Assembly: GCA_964424985.1 (NCBI GenBank)
Contig: CAYRKQ010000004.1
Location: 1-54,937 of the forward strand
DNA from: CAYRKQ01 sp964424985
GTDB taxonomy: Bacteria > Patescibacteriota > Saccharimonadia > Saccharimonadales > UBA7683
Direction of reading: 5' to 3'
Length of the DNA stretch: 54,937 nt
The notes under the pieces are model-generated. The model saw nothing but the letters and a program-made list of their open reading frames with translations, was not told the DNA's origin and searched no databases. This document shows positions 35,127 through 41,954 of the stretch, one piece after another. Position 1 is the stretch's first letter, and every line of letters begins with the position of its first letter. The position numbers and the translations under genes were made by a program.

Positions 35127-35542
35127 ATATAAAAAAATACTGCATGCTTATTGCTACCTTTTTGTTCTTAGTTATCGGCATACAGTCACTTTTGGTCTAC
35201 GGGAGTGTATCGGTAAACGCGCAAGACCCGTTTGTTTATACATGTGATGATGCCGTTGGTGCCGATACAGAATTTTGTAAAAATGTAAACTCAGAGAGCT
35301 CAAGAAGTATTTTATTTGGTGATAAAAGTATGCTTTATATGATTGCCCAAACTATTGTTTGGCTTGTCGGTATACTCTCGGTCATTATGGTTATAATTGG
35401 CGGCTTTCGGTATGTAATTTCGGCCGGTGATAGCAATGCGGTTCAAGGCGCCAAAAATACTATTATGTATGCACTTATTGGTGTTGTAGTCGCTGCATTT
35501 TCTCAAATAATTGTAACTTTTGTTTTGTCGAAATTTATCTAA
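35123..35542 (+). CDS. Pilin-like small membrane protein 4
   Basis: A 139-residue protein. Signal peptide LIATFLFLVIGIQSLLVYGS ends near VNAQ. A mature head with two cysteines (FVYTCDDAVG, EFCKNVN) precedes helices IVWLVGILSVIMVIIGGFRY and YALIGVVVAAFSQIIVTFVL, with the loop SAGDSNAVQGAKNTI. It overlaps gene 3 by 4 nt. A 65-bp stretch of its 3' half is identical to gene 5. Confidence 0.78.
   Translation: MNIKKYCMLIATFLFLVIGIQSLLVYGSVSVNAQDPFVYTCDDAVGADTEFCKNVNSESSRSILFGDKSMLYMIAQTIVWLVGILSVIMVIIGGFRYVISAGDSNAVQGAKNTIMYALIGVVVAAFSQIIVTFVLSKFI
35409..35473 (+). repeat. 65-bp perfect direct repeat, copy 1 (pilin gene 4)
   Basis: These 65 bases are identical to 35818-35882 in pilin gene 5. They encode the RYVISAGDSNAVQGAKNTI loop and start of the second helix. 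A further 20 identical bases precede a 5-bp variable patch. Identity at third codon positions suggests recent duplication or gene conversion. Confidence 0.9.
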
Positions 35543-35564
35543 GTGGTATACCATGGAGGAAGCT

Positions 35565-35969
35565 ATGAAGAACATAATTAAAAACATTACCGCAACTCTT
35601 CTACTAGTAGTGGGGTTGGGGGTTGTGCTTACGCCCACAATTTATGCTAGCCCGGCATCTGATTCTTGTGACGTGCTTAAGAGTATTGACGATACCGTAA
35701 CTTGTGACTCGGCCACTTCTAAAGAAGCTGGTAATAACATTGCAATAAAAGTGATAAATATACTATCAGTGGTAACTGGATCCATTGCTGTAATTATGGT
35801 TATAATTGGCGGAGTAAGGTATGTAATTTCGGCCGGTGATAGCAATGCGGTTCAAGGCGCCAAAAATACTATTATGTATGCATTGGTCGGTCTTGTAGTG
35901 GTATTATTTGCACAGGTTATTGTTCGTTTTGTGCTTTCTACTGCTACAAACCCAACACCCACCCCATAG
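35565..35969 (+). CDS. Pilin-like small membrane protein 5
   Basis: A 134-residue protein. Signal peptide ATLLLVVGLGVVLTPTIYA, then a short head with two cysteines (SCDVLKS, VTCDSA), helices VVTGSIAVIMVIIGGVRYV and YALVGLVVVLFAQVIVRFVL, and the loop SAGDSNAVQGAKNTI. GGAGGA at 35555-35560 is a good ribosome site for the ATG at 35565, which also begins the signal peptide; the upstream ATGs at 35520 and 35553 are therefore rejected. It carries the second copy of the 65-bp identical block. Confidence 0.8.
   Translation: MKNIIKNITATLLLVVGLGVVLTPTIYASPASDSCDVLKSIDDTVTCDSATSKEAGNNIAIKVINILSVVTGSIAVIMVIIGGVRYVISAGDSNAVQGAKNTIMYALVGLVVVLFAQVIVRFVLSTATNPTPTP
35818..35882 (+). repeat. 65-bp perfect direct repeat, copy 2 (pilin gene 5)
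   Basis: Second copy of the block at 35409-35473, in the same reading frame and the same place in the protein. The sequence on both sides differs between the two genes, so the homogenised tract is local. Confidence 0.9.
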
Positions 35970-35978
35970 TAAAGCCGC

Positions 35979-36007
35979 TTGTGTAATGTGGCTGTGTCCG
36001 TTATAAT
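35979..36007 (+). promoter_or_regulatory. Promoter of pilin gene 6
   Basis: TTGTGT (35979-35984) and TATAAT (36002-36007) are spaced 17 bp. The leader of about 38 nt contains AAAGGA near 36034. This is the best consensus promoter in the array and the only one with a real leader, so gene 6 may be expressed most strongly. Confidence 0.7.
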
Positions 36008-36051
36008 TTGCCTTATAGCTAGCTTTTAATCGAAAGGAAACAATAAATATA

Positions 36052-36483
36052 ATGAAAGCTCTACTTAAAAAAATTGTCAATCTAATTAGCGTTGCAGCTC
36101 TTGTTGTAGTACCGCAGACAGCGGTACTTGCCGGAGTGGCGCATGCGCAATCTGAGGTGCCTCAGGTAACAACTGATATACAGAATGCTGCCTGTCAAGG
36201 TGCGAATCTGAGTACTAGTACAGAATGTACCCCTGGCGACTCACAAGGGAATTTCAACACACTTATGACCCGTATCATTAATATCTTCTCGATTGTTGTT
36301 GGTGCCATCTCAGTTATCATGGTGATTATTGGCGGCTTCCGCTACATCATTAGCAACGGTGATAGCAATGGGGTGTCTGGTGCCAAAAACACCATCCTCT
36401 ATGCCCTCGTTGGTTTAGTGGTAGTGCTCTTCGCTCAAATTATTGTCCGCTTTGTTCTTTCAAACGCAACTGCTGACGTATAA
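36052..36483 (+). CDS. Pilin-like small membrane protein 6
   Basis: A 143-residue protein. Signal peptide around ISVAALVVVPQTAVLAGVAHA with a clear AHA-Q cleavage site. The head has two cysteines (NAACQGANL, TECTPGD). Helices are IVVGAISVIMVIIGGFRYII and LYALVGLVVVLFAQIIVRFVL, with loop SNGDSNGVSGAKNTI. It has its own strong promoter and is followed by a clean intrinsic terminator, so it can be a separate transcription unit; that pattern suits a major pilin subunit, which is an inference. Confidence 0.82.
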   Translation: MKALLKKIVNLISVAALVVVPQTAVLAGVAHAQSEVPQVTTDIQNAACQGANLSTSTECTPGDSQGNFNTLMTRIINIFSIVVGAISVIMVIIGGFRYIISNGDSNGVSGAKNTILYALVGLVVVLFAQIIVRFVLSNATADV

Positions 36484-36501
36484 ATAATCGGCCTAGATTT
36501 T

Positions 36502-36530
36502 AAAAGACCCCGTACTCAGGGGTCTTTTTA
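36502..36530 (+). terminator. Intrinsic terminator after pilin gene 6
   Basis: A 10-bp perfect stem, AAAAGACCCC (36502-36511) with GGGGTCTTTT (36519-36528), around a 7-nt loop, followed by further T. It lies 18 nt after the stop and has the form expected of a rho-independent terminator. Confidence 0.92.
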
Positions 36531-36568
36531 GTTTACTGACTCCTTATAAAGTGATACTATTTTAGTAT

Positions 36569-37066
36569 ATGAAACACACCGTGAGACACCTCCTCAGCTG
36601 TTTGCTTATAACTGCGTTTATTCTGGCTGCTGGTGTCATGGCCGTAACTCCAGTTTATGCGCAGGAAACAACTCCCCCGCCAATTACACAGCAGACGGTG
36701 GCGGATAGCGTGTGTCAGGGTGTGCTTGGTACGCAAGACGTAAATGTGGATACCACCGTCACGGCCGCGGATTGTAAAGAAAATGGCAGCCAGACGTTCA
36801 ATGATGTGATTCGGCGTATCATCAACATCTTCTCCATTGTCGTGGGTGCTGTTTCAGTCATCATGATCATTATCGGCGGCTTCCGCTACATTATTTCAGG
36901 CGGCGATTCAACTGGTGTCAGTGGCGCTAAAAACACCATCCTCTACGCAGTAGTTGGCCTGGTTATTGTCCTGTTTGCACAAGTTATTGTCCGGTTTGTC
37001 GTAGCAAACCTCTCCACCCCCACGACTCCCCCACCGGTTTCAAACACCAGCCAGCCACAAAACTAA
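36569..37066 (+). CDS. Pilin-like small membrane protein 7
   Basis: A 165-residue protein. Signal peptide LLITAFILAAGVMAVTPVYA ends at AQ. The head has cysteines in DSVCQGVLG and AADCKENGS. Helices IVVGAVSVIMIIIGGFRYII and LYAVVGLVIVLFAQVIVRFVV flank the loop SGGDSTGVSGAKNTI. A Pro/Thr-rich tail (STPTTPPPVSN) follows the last helix. TTTACT and TACTAT (17-bp spacing) lie just before the ATG, giving a near-leaderless message separate from gene 6. Closest in sequence to gene 6. Confidence 0.82.
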   Translation: MKHTVRHLLSCLLITAFILAAGVMAVTPVYAQETTPPPITQQTVADSVCQGVLGTQDVNVDTTVTAADCKENGSQTFNDVIRRIINIFSIVVGAVSVIMIIIGGFRYIISGGDSTGVSGAKNTILYAVVGLVIVLFAQVIVRFVVANLSTPTTPPPVSNTSQPQN

Positions 37067-37081
37067 CTACCGCCTAATTTC

Positions 37082-37111
37082 CAATTTTGCAGTTTTCAAT
37101 TTACAATCAAT
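37082..37111 (+). repeat. Left arm of a perfect 30-bp inverted repeat
   Basis: This 30-base AT-rich arm (begins CAATTTTGCAGTTTTC) is the exact reverse complement of 37477-37506. It ends 6 nt before the ATG of the four-helix-bundle gene. The outer flanks continue the match imperfectly (AATTTC against AATTTT). Confidence 0.95.
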
Positions 37112-37117
37112 TTAGCA

Positions 37118-37474
37118 ATGAGTGGGCAGCAAAAATTTGATTTAGAAGAACGCACTGCTTTATTTGGTGAGGATACCATAAAGTTATGTCAAAAATTACC
37201 AAAAACCCAAGTGGTTAACCCGCTTGTGAACCAGATTATTCGATCTGCGACGAGTATTGGCGCAAATTACATGGAGGCCAACGGGGCAAGTTCTAAGAAA
37301 GATTTTCGTAATAAAATACACATCTGTAAGAAAGAGGCTCAGGAAACTCAACATTGGCTTCGCATGCTCAGCGTTGCCTCTCCAGAATATAAAGACGAGC
37401 TCCGCACGCTTTGGCAAGAGGTGCACGAACTCGTACTTATTTTTCAGAAGATAACGTCTACTTTGAAAAATTGA
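37118..37474 (+). CDS. Four-helix-bundle protein (23S rRNA intervening-sequence/S23 family)
   Basis: A 118-residue helical protein. The blocks LEERTALFGEDTIKLCQKLP, NQIIRSATSIGANYMEANGA, SKKDFRNKIHICKKEAQETQHWLRML and the C-terminal helix fit the family of small proteins found within 23S rRNA intervening sequences and scattered through bacterial chromosomes. Its molecular role is unknown. It is framed exactly by a perfect 30-bp inverted repeat (6 nt before the ATG, 2 nt after the stop), so the transcript can fold with its ends paired, as intervening sequences do. It interrupts no rRNA here. Confidence 0.88.
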   Translation: MSGQQKFDLEERTALFGEDTIKLCQKLPKTQVVNPLVNQIIRSATSIGANYMEANGASSKKDFRNKIHICKKEAQETQHWLRMLSVASPEYKDELRTLWQEVHELVLIFQKITSTLKN

Positions 37475-37476
37475 TC

Positions 37477-37506
37477 ATTGATTGTAAATTGAAAACTGCA
37501 AAATTG
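37477..37506 (-). repeat. Right arm of the perfect 30-bp inverted repeat
   Basis: Exact reverse complement of 37082-37111, starting 2 nt after the stop codon of the four-helix-bundle gene. The bases after it (AAAATTGG) continue the CAATTTTC-like periodic pattern. Confidence 0.95.
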
Positions 37507-37535
37507 AAAATTGGATCGCAGGAATGACGCGAAGC

Positions 37536-37557
37536 AAAAGGTCGCCCTATGGCGACC
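37536..37557 (-). terminator. Intrinsic terminator of hsp20
   Basis: On the minus strand GGTCGCC and GGCGACC pair around ATAG (37557-37540) and are followed by TTTT (37539-37536). It lies about 40 nt after the hsp20 stop. Confidence 0.85.
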
Positions 37558-37595
37558 CTGCCCTAACCACTCATCACAAATCACTATCCACTAAC

Positions 37596-38093
37596 TTAGC
37601 TGATTTGAATCTTTTTAACGGTTTCTTGTTTCACTTTTGTAAAGATAACGCTTAGTACGCCGTCTTTTAGTACTGCTTCAACCTCATCTTCTTTTACCGG
37701 CACTGGAAGCGCCAGAGTTCGGCTGAATTCACCCCAGTAACATTCTTGTACGTGGTAATTTTCAGCGTCAACTTCATCACCGCTTGTCAACGTGCCCTTA
37801 ATGGTCAGCGTATTATCAGAGATGCTTACATCAAGATCATCTTTGTTTACACCGGCTGTACGAGCCTTCACAATCAACTTTTCTTTGGTTTCGTACACAT
37901 CTACCGCAAGCATACCGGGCATGTCTTGCATTTGGTCTTCGTCCCAATCGTCGTTTGATGCAGGAACAGTTGCGTCTTGAGGTTCATCAGCGCTTGAATC
38001 GGCAACACCTGTTGGTGTGCTGTCATCTAAAAAGGCCGCCGTCAGTTCATCTTCCATTAACAGATCGTTGTCATTTTTTTGGCGTCGTGCCAT
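37596..38093 (-). CDS. Small heat shock protein, Hsp20/alpha-crystallin
   Basis: A 165-residue chaperone. The N-terminal 55 residues are acidic and disordered. The alpha-crystallin domain runs from about 58 to 160, with VDVYETKEKLIVKARTAGVNKDDLDVSI, FSRTLALPVPVKEDEVEAVLKDGVLSVIF and the A-x-x-x-n-G-V-L motif (AVLKDGVLSV). It holds unfolded proteins without ATP. It is a monocistronic gene on the minus strand with a clear terminator, unrelated in orientation to the pilin array. Confidence 0.93.
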   Translation of the reverse strand: MARRQKNDNDLLMEDELTAAFLDDSTPTGVADSSADEPQDATVPASNDDWDEDQMQDMPGMLAVDVYETKEKLIVKARTAGVNKDDLDVSISDNTLTIKGTLTSGDEVDAENYHVQECYWGEFSRTLALPVPVKEDEVEAVLKDGVLSVIFTKVKQETVKKIQIS

Positions 38094-38186
38094 GTGAAAC
38101 CTCCACTTTCTCGCAGTTTTTACTAATTTGCATTATAGCGAAAACTTTGCCCTATATGCAATAATTGGCCATGGGTTGTTGTAAAA

Positions 38187-38873
38187 ATGTTTAAGTCACC
38201 TCTAGAATCAGCACTATCACTTTTAACGATTGAAAATTGCCTCATCTGTAACGCCGCCGGTGAACAACTTTGTGAGGGGTGTTTTGCTGCCAGTTTTGAT
38301 ACTTTAGAATCTCGTTGTTACATTTGCAACAAGCTTACTGCTCAAAACCGCGTCTGTAAGAGCTGCAAATCACGTTCACGTCTTCGTCGTGTCTGGTGGC
38401 TTTCAGGGTATAGCGGCGTTTATAAAGATCTTGTCTGGCAAGTAAAATATCAACGAAAACGAGCCACGGCGCGGTTGCTGGGCAGATACCTTGCGGATAC
38501 CCTGCCGTTTTTACCCCCTGAGACGCTCGTAGTGCCGCTTTCTACCGCTACGAGTCGTATACGGCGTCGTGGCTACGATCAGGCTGTCATGATGGCTGCA
38601 GCGTTCGCCAGGGCTCGAGACCTTTCGGTGGTTCCCGCTCTCATCCGAACTGATCAGAAAGAACTCATCGGGATGCGTCGAAACGATAGATTAAAAGCAA
38701 TGGAGGATAGTTTAGCACTAAAGTCCGGGGTTGATTTAAAGAATAAATCAATTCTGCTTATTGATGACGTTCTGACTACCGGCGCCAGTCTGGAGGCAGC
38801 TGCTAAACTGCTGAGAAAAAATGGAGCTGCTCATGTCGACGCGGCAGTGATTTGTCGTAAAGCACCCGTGTGA
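38187..38873 (+). CDS. comF: ComF-family phosphoribosyltransferase-fold protein
   Basis: A 228-residue protein. Two CxxC pairs at the N-terminus (CLICNAAGEQLCEGC and CYICNKL...CKSC) form a zinc site. The C-terminal half is a phosphoribosyltransferase fold with SILLIDDVLTTGAS, the PRPP-binding loop. ComF is needed for DNA uptake in competent bacteria. Its position 1 kb after the pilin array and the T4SS makes a role in DNA transfer or uptake plausible, though ComF is also a common single gene. Confidence 0.92.
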   Translation: MFKSPLESALSLLTIENCLICNAAGEQLCEGCFAASFDTLESRCYICNKLTAQNRVCKSCKSRSRLRRVWWLSGYSGVYKDLVWQVKYQRKRATARLLGRYLADTLPFLPPETLVVPLSTATSRIRRRGYDQAVMMAAAFARARDLSVVPALIRTDQKELIGMRRNDRLKAMEDSLALKSGVDLKNKSILLIDDVLTTGASLEAAAKLLRKNGAAHVDAAVICRKAPV

Positions 38874-38920
38874 ACTACTGCTGGTAGATAGTATGGGTCG
38901 TTTTTTTCGTTTCACAAGAA

Positions 38921-38948
38921 GAGAAACGCCCAGACAAAGGTCTGAGCG
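38921..38948 (-). terminator. Possible terminator of the replication-relaxation gene
   Basis: On the minus strand CGCTCAGAC and GTCTGGGCG pair (nine pairs, one G-T) around CTTT, followed by TTTCTC. It is 84 nt downstream of the gene stop at 39032. The T-run is imperfect. Confidence 0.55.
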
Positions 38949-39031
38949 CTCCCCTGCTGGCGTAATTCTACGACCACGCTCGAACCTATTTAAGTTGGGT
39001 AAACAGACAAGCAGGGGTAGATATACGCTTG

Positions 39032-39898
39032 CTATACGTCTTTGGACAAGCTCTTTAGGCTCATAGACCTTGGCTCATCATCAACTTCGACCCTCAACCA
39101 CACTCTGTCGGCTGCTTTTGTCGCTTTCATAAGCTGCTGCCTGGTAGTCGTACCAAACACCAGCTCATCATCCCAGGCTTCATCCAAGATATGCTTCATC
39201 TGTCTGTTAAGCTTCTTCTGGCTTCGTTCATTTGCACATATGGCGAGGATTGCCGGAAAGGGTTCATCTGCTTGCCAATCACCGCTTTCCTTGAAGTTCG
39301 CGTAGTTCCTGGTTTTTCTGATACTGACAAAGAAGGGCTTGGTGCCATCCCAGATGTCGAGGAAGTAGTGCTTGGCTGGAGCGTCGTCTCTGCCTGGTAT
39401 CTCAAGATGCAAATCTGGTGTCCAAACAGGGTAATAGTCGTACTGTGCCATATGGCTTTTAGGCAAGATTTGGGACTTATCCCCGCCACCGTACATGGCT
39501 CTGAGCTGCTGAGATGTTTCAGTAACAGTGATGCAGTGAGCTAAGAAGTCTTGCGATACTGTTTTGTTTTTGTATAGGCTCTTGGTTGCCCACTGGTTGG
39601 TGGTGTTTGGTTTGGCTTTCTCGAGCTGACATGCGCCTTTGGGAGTAATAAAGTACTCGGCTGGTCTGCCCGCCAGCTTGTAGCTCTTGTTATAGTGTTT
39701 GCTAATGAAGCCCTGGGCTTCAAGTACCTGTAGTTTATTCTGTATTGCTTTGTGGCTGGATCTACCGAGTGAGCGAGCCAATTGTTTGGCGGTGCAGAAA
39801 CGGTACCAATACAGCAGGTGCAGAGTTTGAAGCTGCTGGGCATTGAGTGGTCTGCGGTACTTCGCTGTGCTGGCTTTGTTAACGACCATATCACTCAT
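39032..39898 (-). CDS. Replication-relaxation family protein (winged helix)
   Basis: A 288-residue protein. The N-terminal part LNAQQLQTLHLLYWYRFCTAKQ followed by LARSLGRSSHKAIQNKL, LEAQGFISKHYN and AGRPAEYFITPKG is the winged-helix pattern of the replication-relaxation family, proteins linked to plasmids and conjugative elements. The C-terminal half (YYPVWTPDLHLEIPGRD, HYFLDIWDGTKPFF) looks like a nuclease-like or DNA-nicking relaxase-associated fold but lacks a motif I can assign. The presence near a T4SS points to mobilisation or plasmid-type replication control. Confidence 0.7.
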   Translation of the reverse strand: MSDMVVNKASTAKYRRPLNAQQLQTLHLLYWYRFCTAKQLARSLGRSSHKAIQNKLQVLEAQGFISKHYNKSYKLAGRPAEYFITPKGACQLEKAKPNTTNQWATKSLYKNKTVSQDFLAHCITVTETSQQLRAMYGGGDKSQILPKSHMAQYDYYPVWTPDLHLEIPGRDDAPAKHYFLDIWDGTKPFFVSIRKTRNYANFKESGDWQADEPFPAILAICANERSQKKLNRQMKHILDEAWDDELVFGTTTRQQLMKATKAADRVWLRVEVDDEPRSMSLKSLSKDV

Positions 39899-40195
39899 AC
39901 TACGATCTCAATATCCACGAGCGCATACGTAACTACATCACTTAAACTACTGATATGCCTCATTAGTGCTCTAGCCATACAATCCACAAAACCTATACCT
40001 AAACATTTACCTGCAACCATTCATCACTCACTTTGTATCTTCTCTTCTATATTTATATATAAAGAAAGGAAGAAAAGAAAGAGAAGAAATAGAGAAGAGT
40101 AAATAAGATAGATTGGGTGTCGGTGGATAACTTATGTTAAGTGAGATGTACTGACGATCCGGCCTATACGAGGGAAGATAAAAAATAAAAATGTA
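39899..40195. other. Gene-free AT/purine-rich spacer
   Basis: No gene is supported. The stretch 40050-40105 is nearly pure purine on the plus strand (AAAGAAAGGAAGAAAAG type) and preceded by TATTTATATATAAAG. It separates the divergent replication-relaxation gene and the BrnT-like pair. It could hold the promoter of the leftward gene, but no good -35/-10 pair is seen. Confidence 0.4.
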
Positions 40196-40224
40196 TTGAC
40201 AATAGATGTACACTTACTCATAAT
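40196..40224 (+). promoter_or_regulatory. Leaderless promoter of the BrnT-like TA pair
   Basis: TTGACA (40196-40201) and CATAAT (40219-40224) are spaced 17 bp; the ATG follows 6 nt later without a ribosome site. TACA and TGTA half-sites at 40208 and 40224 may be part of an operator. Confidence 0.75.
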
Positions 40225-40230
40225 GTAAAT

Positions 40231-40521
40231 ATGGCTTTTGATATATCTTTCAATGAAGAAAAGAATCAATTATTAAAAGCTATGCGAGGCGTTGGGTTTG
40301 ATGAGATTATCTTGGCTATCGAGGCCGGTAACTTACTTGACGACATGGGGCACCCAAACAAGAAGTACTCTCATCAGCGAGTATACGTGGTACGCATTCG
40401 TACGTACGTCTATGCAGTCCCTTATGTTGTTAACCCAAAGACTAAGGAGATTTTCCTAAAAACAGCCTATCCCAGCAGAGTTTTAAAGCGTAAATATATT
40501 CAAGGAGATAATCATGAGTGA
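40231..40521 (+). CDS. BrnT/RelE-like toxin
   Basis: A 96-residue protein. ISFNEEKNQLLKAMRGVGFDEI, then QRVYVVRIRTYVYAVPYVVN and EIFLKTAYPSRVLKRKY, follow the small RelE-like fold of BrnT-type toxins (N-terminal helix with E-K-N-x-x-L, C-terminal basic strand with F-L-K-T). Such toxins degrade mRNA. The gene precedes and overlaps its partner by 8 nt, the toxin-first order typical of BrnTA. Exact family is by pattern, so moderate confidence. Confidence 0.72.
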   Translation: MAFDISFNEEKNQLLKAMRGVGFDEIILAIEAGNLLDDMGHPNKKYSHQRVYVVRIRTYVYAVPYVVNPKTKEIFLKTAYPSRVLKRKYIQGDNHE

Positions 40522-40822
40522 TACATCCAGTCCCTACACCAATCTAGTTCTAGATGATGAAGAGCAGGCTCTTGAGAATGCTCTGGAGCGGGGTGAATTT
40601 GAATCTGTCGACAACTTTGAAGAGGTGAAGAAACAAGCTGAAGCAGCCGCAAAACGTCATATTGAGTTACAGACCAGCAAGCCTGTTACTTTGCGCGTCA
40701 AGCAAGCTGACCTCATTAAGATAAAGGCAAAGGCAAAGCGAGGTAATATACCCTATCAGACGCTCCTCGGCGCAGTACTACATGATTTTGCTGAGAATAA
40801 AACAGAAATTAAGTTACGTTGA
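40514..40822 (+). CDS. Ribbon-helix-helix antitoxin, partner of the BrnT-like toxin
   Basis: A 102-residue acidic-to-basic protein. DDEEQALENALERGEFESVDNF is the toxin-binding N-terminus, and SKPVTLRVKQADLIKIKAKAKR followed by GNIPYQTLLGAVLHDFAEN is the C-terminal ribbon-helix-helix DNA-binding part (RVKxxDL...GIPYQTLL). It overlaps the toxin gene by 8 nt and has an AAGGAG ribosome site inside the toxin coding end. It should repress the promoter at 40196. Confidence 0.78.
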   Translation: MSDTSSPYTNLVLDDEEQALENALERGEFESVDNFEEVKKQAEAAAKRHIELQTSKPVTLRVKQADLIKIKAKAKRGNIPYQTLLGAVLHDFAENKTEIKLR

Positions 40823-40953
40823 TAAACATAGCTCATTAGAAACGTACGTCTCGGGGGCACTTATTATTGTTGCTACTTAGGTAAAGGTCTATGGACGACA
40901 TAAAAAATTACGAACCTAAAAAACCAACACCTTTTTCAACTTCTAAAAATCTC

Positions 40954-41068
40954 AAAGTGTTGGCGGAGCCATGTACCGTACGGATAAAGAAGAATAAAGG
41001 GTTCAAAAGTGTTGGCGGAGCCATGTACCGTACGGTACATGGCGGAGAGGGAGGGATTCGAACCCTCG
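40954..41068 (-). repeat. tRNA-Ser-linked repeat, copy 1 (with internal 52-bp period)
   Basis: Read leftward from 41068, the T-arm and 3' end of tRNA-Ser(CGA) run into a palindrome (GCCATGTACCGT and its complement, 41043-41020) and an AT-rich spacer. 40961-41068 matches 44096-44203 (inverted) at 107 of 108 bases. Inside this copy a 30-base unit beginning CCGTACGGTACATGG occurs twice, at 41035-41006 and 40983-40954, 52 bp apart. Confidence 0.92.
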
Positions 41069-41127
41069 AAGGCTTGCACCTTACCGCTTTTCGAGAGCGG
41101 CCAGTTCAACCACTCCTGCACCTCTCC
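41040..41127 (-). tRNA. tRNA-Ser(CGA)
   Basis: An 88-nt gene with encoded CCA. Acceptor GGAGAGG pairs with CCTCTCC, the anticodon stem CCGCT/AGCGG encloses CTCGAAA with anticodon CGA (reads UCG), and there is the long variable arm typical of tRNA-Ser. The T-loop is TTCGAAT. It faces left, outward from the 3.2-kb segment, and runs directly into the repeat. Confidence 0.95.
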
Positions 41128-41160
41128 ATATCTGTTATTTTAACAGAAAATCACCACTTC

Positions 41161-41210
41161 CGTGATGATGCGCGGCAGAATTAGCGCTACGCTTCTCCGT
41201 TCAAGCTTCA
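41161..41210 (+). repeat. Degenerate copy of the tRNA-Arg-associated repeat (att-like), left
   Basis: About 50 bases (GCGCGGCAGAATTAGCGCT, then ACGCTTCT and TTCAAGCTT) align with 42280-42330 with few differences. Its first part resembles the tRNA-Arg 3' end. It lies just left of the GIY-YIG gene. Confidence 0.7.
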
Positions 41211-41214
41211 CATC

Positions 41215-41454
41215 CTACAAGAAATGCTTACGAGCAAAAGCAATTCCTGAGCCAGTTTTTAAGTATTCTTCAAAGCTGCGAGCCTTGGATTCACTTTCAA
41301 ACAATAAGTACATCACTAATTTCCATGGCTTGTATTTTTTTGTGTGATTACTGCGACCAGCATTGTGATCTAGAAATCTTCTCTTTAAATCTTTGGTGAA
41401 GCCAGTGTAAATTTGATTATGCCCTTCACTACCCAAGATATAAACGTAATACAT
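41215..41454 (-). CDS. GIY-YIG nuclease domain protein (UPF0213 type)
   Basis: A 79-residue single-domain protein. YYVYILGSEGHNQIYTGFT is the GIY-YIG motif (here VYI...YTG), followed by DLKRRFLDHNAGRSNHTKKY and the conserved glutamate in SFEEYLKTGSG. Stand-alone members are small structure-specific nucleases often found in CPR and mobile DNA. It lies in the short segment bounded by the tRNA-Arg-type repeats, 88 nt from tRNA-Ser(CGA). A second GIY-YIG gene is 3 kb away beside the other tRNA-Ser. Confidence 0.88.
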   Translation of the reverse strand: MYYVYILGSEGHNQIYTGFTKDLKRRFLDHNAGRSNHTKKYKPWKLVMYLLFESESKARSFEEYLKTGSGIAFARKHFL

Positions 41455-41471
41455 TACTTTGATTTTAAACT

Positions 41472-41506
41472 AAAAAGCCCCCCCTTCGCACCAGGCTTCG
41501 GAGGGC
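41472..41506 (-). terminator. Intrinsic terminator after the MazF pair
   Basis: On the minus strand GCCCTCC pairs with GGGGGGC (one mismatch) over an inner part-paired loop, then TTTTT at 41476-41472. It is about 105 nt past the MazF stop. A weaker inverted repeat (ATTCTAC/GTAGAAT) lies between them at 41505-41565. Confidence 0.75.
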
Positions 41507-41612
41507 ATTCTACTAATTTAATTCTACGAAACTTTATGTGAAGTAGAATGGTACGGCATTATCAACGAGGTTAGAAAAATTTACTTGTTGGGTTAGGTAC
41601 GGCGGCCCAACA

Positions 41613-41954
41613 CTATAATGATAAAACTAGACGAATGCCTTCATCAATCTGTAACATCATTACATGGTCTACTTGGCCAATTTCCTCTGATAGGAATCGT
41701 TTATCAATCGTTATAATTTGAGATACGTTGACAACTGATTCTTTGATCAGGCCCGTTTTAGTCTTAGGCAAAATTACATTACCCGGAGCTTTGGCTAATC
41801 GGAGATTGGAAGTTAAAGCAACAGCTACTACGGTATTTATGCTACTACGGTTAAAGTCATCAGACTGAACGATAACGACTGGACGTCTAAGGCCTGGTTC
41901 TGACGCGACTGGTTCGCCTAAATCGGCCCACCAAACTTGTCCTCGTTTCACCAC
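41613..41954 (-). CDS. MazF/PemK-family mRNA interferase
   Basis: A 113-residue toxin. RGQVWWADLGEPVASEPGLRRP with VVIVQSDDFNRSSINTVVAV is the MazF SH3-like barrel; the catalytic Arg (RRP) and the Ser/Thr of the family are present. MazF enzymes cut mRNA at short sequences. The gene overlaps its antitoxin by 7 nt. It lies inside the repeat-bounded segment next to tRNA-Arg. Confidence 0.9.
   Translation of the reverse strand: MVKRGQVWWADLGEPVASEPGLRRPVVIVQSDDFNRSSINTVVAVALTSNLRLAKAPGNVILPKTKTGLIKESVVNVSQIITIDKRFLSEEIGQVDHVMMLQIDEGIRLVLSL

Noticed and set aside
40050..40105. Purine-rich tract as a functional element
   Set aside because: Low complexity only; no repeat partner or protein-binding pattern could be named.
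40961..41043. CRISPR-like direct repeats
   Set aside because: Only two 30-base units at a 52-bp period, tied to a tRNA gene, with no array and no cas genes nearby.
40891..41184. Open frame across the repeat and tRNA-Ser(CGA)
   Set aside because: Beyond about 27 residues it reads through the repeat and the tRNA. The first residues could be a gene remnant, but nothing supports a real protein.
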